Assembly: GCA_018457305.1 (NCBI GenBank)
Contig: JAGYHM010000033.1
Location: 1-11,854 of the forward strand
Direction: 5' to 3'
Length of the DNA: 11,854 nucleotides
Source: Fusobacterium sp.
Lineage (GTDB): Bacteria > Fusobacteriota > Fusobacteriia > Fusobacteriales > Fusobacteriaceae
The notes beneath the pieces are model-generated. The model ran no database searches. It was not told the DNA's origin and saw nothing but the letters and a program-made list of their open reading frames with translations. Within the stretch, counting starts at the first letter, position 1. Every line of letters begins with the position of its first letter. Below are positions 7,139-11,854 of this stretch, piece after piece. A program made the translations under genes and the position numbers.

Positions 7139-7167
7139 AATATGCTAGTTTGACTAGCATATTTTTT
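7139..7167 (+). terminator. Bidirectional intrinsic terminator after fchA
   Basis: AATATGCTAGT (7139-7149) and ACTAGCATATT (7153-7163) form a perfect 11-bp stem with a TTG loop, and a run of T ends at 7167. A-rich sequence on the left (7136-7140) supplies a U tail for transcripts arriving on the minus strand from the HD-domain gene. It can therefore end both convergent units. Confidence 0.88.
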
Positions 7168-7187
7168 ATATTATATGATTTTTTCTT

Positions 7188-7250
7188 GGCTCGCCACGAC
7201 CTTAACAGTCTGCTCGCCTCTCTCATGGGGGCTTTGCCCCCACAAACCCC
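7188..7250 (-). repeat. GC-rich two-hairpin repeat, copy 3
   Basis: Boxes GGCTCGCCACG and TGCTCGCC (7211-7218) flank a degenerate small stem (GAC..GTC, 7198-7210). A perfect stem TGGGGGC-TTT-GCCCCCA (7226-7242) and then ACCCC (7246-7250) follow. The leading TTTTCTTGGCTCGCC (7181-7195) is identical to 8821-8835 of copy 5. It is oriented like copies 1 and 5 and opposite to copy 4. Confidence 0.78.
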
Positions 7251-7277
7251 TAAAAATTCTTTTTATAAGATTTAATT

Positions 7278-7335
7278 GTCGGGGCTATAGCCCCGACCAG
7301 AAAGGCGAACAGGACTTTTAAGTCCGTAGCGAGCC
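7278..7335 (+). repeat. GC-rich two-hairpin repeat, copy 4
   Basis: A perfect 20-bp palindrome (7278-7297, core GGGGCTATAGCCCC) is followed by CAGAAAGGCGAACAG, a 6-bp stem GGACTT-TT-AAGTCC (7312-7325) and CGTAGCGAGCC. It mirrors copy 3 across a 27-base AT-rich spacer, so the pair is a long imperfect inverted repeat. It ends one base before the stop codon of the minus-strand HD-domain gene. Confidence 0.78.
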
Positions 7336-7336
7336 C

Positions 7337-8794
7337 TTAATTTTTATTTATCTCTCTTAATTCCTCAATTAAAATTTCTTTTGCTTCTGCTCTTTTATTT
7401 TTTGGAACAAAAACAAAGAAAGACATATTATTAAATTTATGAAAATTTTTCTGTGGCAATAAGTCTGCCAACTTCCTATCTTCTCCATTAAGCAATAAAT
7501 CTATTGGAGCTTCTTTTGTGGAATTATAAAATTTATTATATTTCGTAATAACAAAAACTTCTCCCTCTTTTAAATTTAATTTTTTTTCAATATTTTTAGT
7601 TATTTTTTCAATATTTTTTTCATTCTTAATTATTTCTACAAGTTTTTCAGAAGAATCTATAATTTTATTTTTAATTAAATAATTCTCAAAATCTTTATAC
7701 TCATAAATAGTTTTCCACAATGTTTTTAAAAATTTTCTCTCAAATAATTGGGCTATCGTATTTTGATTAAATTTATGAGCTTTGTTTTCCAATGAATAAA
7801 TATATATTTTTCTAAGATGGGAAAAAATTTCATCATCTGTAATTAACATATCGGTTATTGCCTTTGGAGAAAAAAATTCTTTTCCATTTAATTCTTCTAA
7901 ATATTTCCCATTTTCTTCTTCATAAAGTTCAATACACTTTTTAAGTATTCTTCCCATTACATAATCCGTATAAATTGAAATATGATGATGATATACCCAA
8001 AGATACAATAAATCTCTCGAGTCCACAACAGACTGAACTGCTGGAATTGCCTTTGCTATATACTTTAATTTTTTATCTTCCGATATAGTAAGACAAGCCA
8101 GTAATCTTTTAATATCCATTTTAGGTGCTATCTCACCAGTCATATGGTTATCTCTCATCAAATAATCAAGCTTATCTACATCTATTGAATCCGAATTTAA
8201 AATATTTATACAAATATTTTTATCCCAATTTTCTTCATCTTCATATAAATTTCCAATAATACATCTACAAATAAAAGAAATATCTATGTTCTCATCTATA
8301 TTTTTTAAAATTTTATAAAATTTTCTTAAAATACAATAACAAGATAAAAGTTCATGTTCTTTTCCCATTATTTTATTTTCTTTATTAAAAAAAGTTTTTT
8401 GTACATCAATTTTATCTGAATATTCATTTCTTATATTTTCATAAATTTCTTCTTTAAGTAAAAATTTTTCTCCTAAGTGTGAAAAAGGTGGGTGTCCTAC
8501 ATCGTGTAAAAGAGAAGCTAATTTAATATGTAGTCTTAAATAAGAAATTCTTTCTTCACTTAAATTAAATTTTTTGAAATCATTTTTAATTGTATCAAAA
8601 AAAATACAAGCTAACTGCATTACTCCAAGAGAATGCTCGTACCTTGTATGATTAGTTGAGGGAAAAATATAAGAACATGAAAGTTGTTTTACTCTTCTTA
8701 ATCTTTGAAAAGAGGCAGTATCAATTATAGTTTGTAAAGTTTCATCTATATCAATATAACTATGAACTAAATCTTTAACAACTTTTATTCCCAT
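7337..8794 (-). CDS. HD-domain dNTP triphosphohydrolase-like protein
   Basis: The 485-residue cytoplasmic protein belongs to the HD phosphohydrolase group that includes SAMHD1 and the bacterial YwfO/EF1143 enzymes, which split dNTPs into deoxynucleoside and triphosphate. Metal ligands fit the family: His54 (TRYEHSLGV), His97-Asp98 (LLHDVGHPPFSH) and Asp207. IDVDKLDYLMRD (204-215) matches the SAMHD1 stretch holding its metal Asp and dNTP-contact Lys, Tyr and Asp. The C-terminal 200 residues are Lys/Glu-rich helical sequence of unclear role. Substrate and any allosteric nucleotide are not readable. The longer GTG start at 8803 overlaps the ribosome site AAGGAG, so the ATG at 8794, 8 bases after it, is preferred. 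No clear promoter is seen; it may be read through from the symporter gene across repeat copy 5. A housekeeping role in dNTP control is plausible. Confidence 0.85.
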   Translation of the reverse strand: MGIKVVKDLVHSYIDIDETLQTIIDTASFQRLRRVKQLSCSYIFPSTNHTRYEHSLGVMQLACIFFDTIKNDFKKFNLSEERISYLRLHIKLASLLHDVGHPPFSHLGEKFLLKEEIYENIRNEYSDKIDVQKTFFNKENKIMGKEHELLSCYCILRKFYKILKNIDENIDISFICRCIIGNLYEDEENWDKNICINILNSDSIDVDKLDYLMRDNHMTGEIAPKMDIKRLLACLTISEDKKLKYIAKAIPAVQSVVDSRDLLYLWVYHHHISIYTDYVMGRILKKCIELYEEENGKYLEELNGKEFFSPKAITDMLITDDEIFSHLRKIYIYSLENKAHKFNQNTIAQLFERKFLKTLWKTIYEYKDFENYLIKNKIIDSSEKLVEIIKNEKNIEKITKNIEKKLNLKEGEVFVITKYNKFYNSTKEAPIDLLLNGEDRKLADLLPQKNFHKFNNMSFFVFVPKNKRAEAKEILIEELREINKN

Positions 8795-8802
8795 ATTTTT
8801 CA

Positions 8803-8808
8803 CTCCTT
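8803..8808 (-). promoter_or_regulatory. Ribosome binding site deciding the HD-protein start
   Basis: AAGGAG on the minus strand is 8 bases before the ATG at 8794. Its last G is also the first base of an upstream in-frame GTG (8801-8803), so that GTG has no site of its own and is unlikely to be used. Confidence 0.7.
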
Positions 8809-8827
8809 GTATTCTTATTATTTTCTT

Positions 8828-8882
8828 GGCTCGCCCGCTTCGCTGCTCGCCTTTCTGGTGGGGGCTTCGCCCCCAAAACCCC
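8828..8882 (-). repeat. GC-rich two-hairpin repeat, copy 5
   Basis: GGCTCGCCC, the mini-hairpin GCTTCGC (8837-8843), TGCTCGCCTTTCTGG, a perfect stem TGGGGGC-TTC-GCCCCCA (8859-8875) and AAACCCCG occur in that order. Read on the minus strand, both hairpins contain GCGAAGC. It fills the gap between the symporter stop and the HD-gene start. No T tract follows the stem on either strand, so it is not a typical terminator. Confidence 0.78.
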
Positions 8883-8900
8883 GAATAAAAAATAAATAAC

Positions 8901-10247
8901 TTATTTTAATTCTTCTTCATATTTTTTTAAATTATCAAGTGCTGGTTTTGCTATGAAAACTATACAAGTAATATTTATAACTGTCATTATTCCAAGTCCA
9001 AAATCTGCCAATGACCAAACAAATAAGTCTTGTTTTATCCCACCTATATATATCATAAGTATAACTAAAACTTGATAAACTATATTTAAACTTTTATGTG
9101 AAGTTAAATAATAAATTGCACTCTTTCCATAAAACACAACTGCCAATATTGTAGTCAAACAAAAGAAAAACATTAAAACTACAACGAAAGGTGCTCCTAT
9201 ACTTCCTATATGATGACTAACTGCAGCTTGGAATAATTCCATTCCAGATAAATTTTTAGTTAAACTTGCAGGTGCTAATAAAATTATAAATGCCGTAGCA
9301 CTACAAATAACTAAAGTATCTATGAATACTCCAAAAACTTGTACCATCCCTTGCTTTGCTGGATTATTTTCTTCTACTGCTGCTGCTGCATAGTTAGAAT
9401 TTCCACTTCCTGCTTCATTTGAAAATAAACCTCTTCTAACTCCATTCATAACTGCAACTCCAAATAATCCTCCAAATATTTGCTCTCCACCAAATGCTTG
9501 ATAGAAAATATTTGAAATCATTGAAGGAATTTCTGTTATATTTGTTATCAATATATAAAAAACTAAAATTATATATGTAATTGCCATAATTGGAACTACT
9601 TTATTTAAAGTTACTATTATAGAATCTCTTTTTGTTCTATTCAATAAAATTATAGAAACTACTATTGCAACAACTATTGATATAATTTTATTAAATTCTA
9701 TATTAAATAAATTAAAATTATATACACTTGTAATTGAACCTGTAATTGAGTTAGACATTATTTGTATAACTCCCAAATAACAAACTATTGAAGCTAGTGC
9801 ATAAATAATTCCAAGCCATCTCATATTCAGTCTATCTTCTATGATAAATGGTGTTCCTCCAACCTTTTCTCCGTTTTCATTTTTTCTCCTATATATTACA
9901 GCTAAACTTGCTTCCACAAAAGCAGTTGCTGAACCTAAAATTGCAACTAGCCACATCCAGAAAACTGCACCTGCTCCTCCAACTGAAACTGCAGCAACAA
10001 CTCCTGCTATATTTCCTGCTCCAACTCTACAAGCTGTACCTAGGAAAAAAGTTTCAAGTGAACTAACTCCGTCTTTATTTTTATTTCCTTTAAATAAAAC
10101 TTTGGCAATTTTTCCAAATAATCTAAATTGCATAAATCTAGTTCTAAAAGAAAAATATAGAGCAGCTCCAATAAGCATATACACAAGTATATTTTTTCCC
10201 CATAATAATCCATTCACATAATCTACAACCACATTTACGTAATTCAT
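8901..10247 (-). CDS. Sodium:alanine/glycine symporter (AGCS family)
   Basis: A 448-residue inner-membrane transporter of the alanine-or-glycine:cation symporter family, which takes up small neutral amino acids with sodium. About ten hydrophobic segments are visible, starting near 19-34 and 78-115. Family hallmarks are CRVGAGNIAGVVAA (73-86), GAGAVFWMW (91-99) followed by an EASLAVIYRR segment (112-121), and the strongly conserved NGVRRGLFSNEAGSGN (268-283) that forms part of the substrate and sodium site. Alanine, glycine or serine are candidates; sequence does not settle which. AAGGAGG lies 7 bases before the ATG. It has its own consensus promoter inside the 3' end of cobQ and a leader of about 98 bases with a tandem repeat. 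Uptake of amino acids suits the neighbouring histidine-degradation genes in an amino-acid fermenter. Confidence 0.93.
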   Translation of the reverse strand: MNYVNVVVDYVNGLLWGKNILVYMLIGAALYFSFRTRFMQFRLFGKIAKVLFKGNKNKDGVSSLETFFLGTACRVGAGNIAGVVAAVSVGGAGAVFWMWLVAILGSATAFVEASLAVIYRRKNENGEKVGGTPFIIEDRLNMRWLGIIYALASIVCYLGVIQIMSNSITGSITSVYNFNLFNIEFNKIISIVVAIVVSIILLNRTKRDSIIVTLNKVVPIMAITYIILVFYILITNITEIPSMISNIFYQAFGGEQIFGGLFGVAVMNGVRRGLFSNEAGSGNSNYAAAAVEENNPAKQGMVQVFGVFIDTLVICSATAFIILLAPASLTKNLSGMELFQAAVSHHIGSIGAPFVVVLMFFFCLTTILAVVFYGKSAIYYLTSHKSLNIVYQVLVILMIYIGGIKQDLFVWSLADFGLGIMTVINITCIVFIAKPALDNLKKYEEELK

Positions 10248-10277
10248 TTTTCTGCCTCCTTAATTGAGCCCTTAAAA

Positions 10278-10321
10278 ATTTTGCCAAATTTATAATACTA
10301 TTTTGCTAATTTTATAATACT
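10278..10321. repeat. 22-bp tandem repeat in the symporter leader
   Basis: Two adjacent 22-bp units (10278-10299 and 10300-10321) match at 20 of 22 positions. Each has ATTTTGC at the left and TTTATAATACT at the right (plus strand). The period equals about two helical turns. They lie between the predicted transcription start and the ribosome site of the symporter gene, downstream of its promoter. Confidence 0.7.
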
Positions 10322-10351
10322 CTTTTTCTTTTTTTAAATATTTTAAGTATT

Positions 10352-10379
10352 ATTATAGCATAGTTTCTTTTTTTTTCAA
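10352..10379 (-). promoter_or_regulatory. Promoter of the AGCS symporter gene
   Basis: On the minus strand TTGAAA (10374-10379) and a perfect TATAAT (10352-10357) are 16 bases apart, with TGC before the -10 giving an extended -10. The predicted start is near 10345. The -35 box overlaps the last codons and stop of cobQ, so the symporter has its own strong promoter even though cobQ lies on the same strand upstream without a visible terminator. Confidence 0.78.
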
Positions 10380-11848
10380 AATAAAATTTTATATATTTCA
10401 CTCATATTTAAATATTTTCTAAGAAGTTTCTCCAGTTTATCGTACTCTTTATCTTTAAAAGAAAGAAAACTTTCAACTTCTTCCACTTGTTTTAAATTCT
10501 TTTTTTCTCTCAATATATTTAAAAATGAATTAGTAAATTCTGAATTATCAAAAATTCCATGAATATATGTAGCGAAGATATTCCCCTTGCAGATTACATT
10601 TTTATTTATATTTGTTTTTCCTTGATGAATTTCATAGCCTTCTATTTTCATTCCACTTAATTTTTTTAAAATTCCCTCATCTGCATCTATTATTTTTTCA
10701 ACTTGTTCTGTCTTTTTTAATGCTCCAAAAGTTGTTTCATAATCAAAGAAATTAAAACCTTCATTTTCTAAAACTTCACTTTCTAATTTTTCTGGATCAT
10801 ATATTTTCTTTCCTAGCATTTGCAGTCCACCACAAATTCCGACTATAACTGTTCCTTTTTTCTCTTGTTCTTTTATTTTTTCAAAAATTCCTTTTTTCTT
10901 TAAGTCCATTAAATCTGTTATTGTATTTTTACTCCCGGGAATAATTATTATATCTTCATTGCCAAGTTGATTTTTTTCTGTTACATATTGAACTCTAACA
11001 TCATCAAAACTTTTAAAAATATGAAAGTCTGTAAAATTAGACATTTTTTTACTTTTTATAATAGAAATATTTATATATTTTTCTGAACCAAAATCTTGAT
11101 TATTTTTTCTATCTCCATCAGATAAACTATCTTCTTCCTCTATTTTTAAATTTTCATAGGGAATAACTCCCAAAAATTTTATATCCAAACCTTCTGCCTT
11201 AAATTTTTCTTCCAGTATATCAATGGCAGGTTTTAATAAATCTACATCTCCCCTAAATTTATTTATAATTATACCCTTAATTCTCTTTCTATCTTTTTCA
11301 TCTAAAAGCATAACTGTTCCATAAAGAGAAGCAAAAACTCCACCTATTTCTATATTCCCAACTAAAATTACAGGAGCCTCTACAAGCTCTGCCATCCCCA
11401 TATTAACAATATCATAATCTCTTAAATTTATCTCGGCAGGACTTCCTCCACCTTCAAGCACACAAATATCAAAATTATTTTTTATATATTCGTATCTATC
11501 TTTTACTATTTCTTTTAATTCAGAAGTTTTAGAAAAATATTCTTTTGCCTCAAAATTTGCAACTGCTTTTCCGTCAACTATCAACTGAGAATTATTATCA
11601 GCATTAGGTTTTAATAAAATTGGATTCATAAAGGCTCTTGGGATTTGATAAGCACATTCTGCTTGTATAACAGTTCCTCGGCTCATCTCTAAACCATCTA
11701 TATCTACAAAAGAATTTAAAGCCATATTTTGTGATTTAAATGGCGAAACCTTATAACCATCTTTTGCAAAAATTCTACATAGTCCTGCAACTATTAAAGT
11801 TTTTCCAACTGATGAACCTGTCCCTTGAATCATAATTTTTTTATGCAT
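10376..11848 (-). CDS. cobQ: Cobyric acid synthase (adenosylcobyrate amidating)
   Basis: The enzyme amidates four carboxylates of adenosylcobyrinic acid a,c-diamide, using glutamine and ATP, in cobalamin biosynthesis. The 490-residue chain has the expected two-domain build. An N-terminal dethiobiotin-synthetase-like ATPase carries the P-loop GTGSSVGKT (9-17), followed by PFKSQNMALNS (36-46) and EGGGSPAEINL (132-142). A C-terminal class I glutamine amidotransferase has the nucleophile Cys339 (GICGGLQMLG) and His430 (YIHGIFD). Length and motifs indicate an intact gene. The ATG lies 6 bases inside the window edge, so its ribosome site and any upstream cob gene cannot be seen. Its stop overlaps the symporter promoter, and no terminator is visible between them, so some read-through is likely. 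Confidence 0.95.
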   Translation of the reverse strand: MHKKIMIQGTGSSVGKTLIVAGLCRIFAKDGYKVSPFKSQNMALNSFVDIDGLEMSRGTVIQAECAYQIPRAFMNPILLKPNADNNSQLIVDGKAVANFEAKEYFSKTSELKEIVKDRYEYIKNNFDICVLEGGGSPAEINLRDYDIVNMGMAELVEAPVILVGNIEIGGVFASLYGTVMLLDEKDRKRIKGIIINKFRGDVDLLKPAIDILEEKFKAEGLDIKFLGVIPYENLKIEEEDSLSDGDRKNNQDFGSEKYINISIIKSKKMSNFTDFHIFKSFDDVRVQYVTEKNQLGNEDIIIIPGSKNTITDLMDLKKKGIFEKIKEQEKKGTVIVGICGGLQMLGKKIYDPEKLESEVLENEGFNFFDYETTFGALKKTEQVEKIIDADEGILKKLSGMKIEGYEIHQGKTNINKNVICKGNIFATYIHGIFDNSEFTNSFLNILREKKNLKQVEEVESFLSFKDKEYDKLEKLLRKYLNMSEIYKILF

Positions 11849-11854
11849 AATAAT

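Noticed and set aside
6132..7226. Minus-strand open frames across hutI and fchA
   Set aside because: They lie antisense to genes with clear catalytic motifs. The one ending at 7226 also starts inside the GC-rich repeat. No family resemblance or ribosome site was seen.
8859..8875. Strong hairpin of copy 5 as an intrinsic terminator for the symporter gene
   Set aside because: The stem is stable, but neither strand has a U tract after it. It is better explained as part of the repeat, though it could still slow RNA polymerase.
5026..8882. The GC-rich repeats as a CRISPR array or tRNA genes
   Set aside because: Copies are hundreds to thousands of bases apart, occur in both orientations and have no regular spacers. 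None folds as a cloverleaf or has tRNA T-loop and anticodon features.
9841..10221. Plus-strand open frames inside the symporter gene, one rich in Pro/Ala/Thr and one in Leu/Gln
   Set aside because: They are shadows of the glycine- and alanine-rich transmembrane coding sequence on the other strand; the low complexity follows directly from that.

Overview
The window comes from a strongly AT-rich, low-GC bacterial chromosome. It combines Gram-negative outer-membrane genes (LPS-core glycosyltransferases and an O-antigen ligase-like protein) with strong AGGAGG ribosome sites, amino-acid fermentation genes and an AGCS amino-acid symporter. That mix fits a Fusobacterium-type anaerobe. The assignment is an inference from gene content and codon style, not from a marker gene.

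Layout. (1) 17-2420, minus strand: a glycosyltransferase operon, read as a WaaE-type family 2 enzyme, then a complete heptosyltransferase-like family 9 enzyme, then a second family 9 enzyme that stops after about 190 residues and looks broken. (2) 2593-3858, plus strand: a divergently transcribed polytopic O-antigen ligase/polymerase-like protein with a TTG start. Together these form an LPS or surface-glycan assembly locus. (3) 4053-7122, plus strand: a histidine-degradation cluster, ftcD - hutI - fchA. It covers imidazolonepropionate to formiminoglutamate (hutI), formimino transfer to tetrahydrofolate (ftcD), and cyclodeamination to methenyl-THF plus ammonia (fchA). Histidase and urocanase are not in the window. 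A promoter with a 15-bp palindrome on its -10 box precedes ftcD, an internal terminator separates ftcD from hutI, and a strong terminator follows fchA. (4) 7337-8794, minus: an HD-domain dNTP triphosphohydrolase-like protein. (5) 8901-10247, minus: an AGCS sodium:amino-acid symporter with its own consensus promoter and a 22-bp tandem repeat in the leader. (6) 10376-11848, minus: cobyric acid synthase, cobQ.

The most unusual content is intergenic. From ftcD to the symporter, gaps between genes carry GC-rich modular elements (5026-5078, 6411-6434, 7188-7250, 7278-7335, 8828-8882). They share GGCTCGC and TGCTCGCC boxes (or their complement) around a small hairpin whose sequence varies; four of the five also carry a second, stronger hairpin. 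Stem sequences differ between copies while pairing is kept, which suggests selection or a copying mechanism acting on folded RNA or single-stranded DNA. I cannot tell from one window whether the family has been described. It is the best candidate here for something new.
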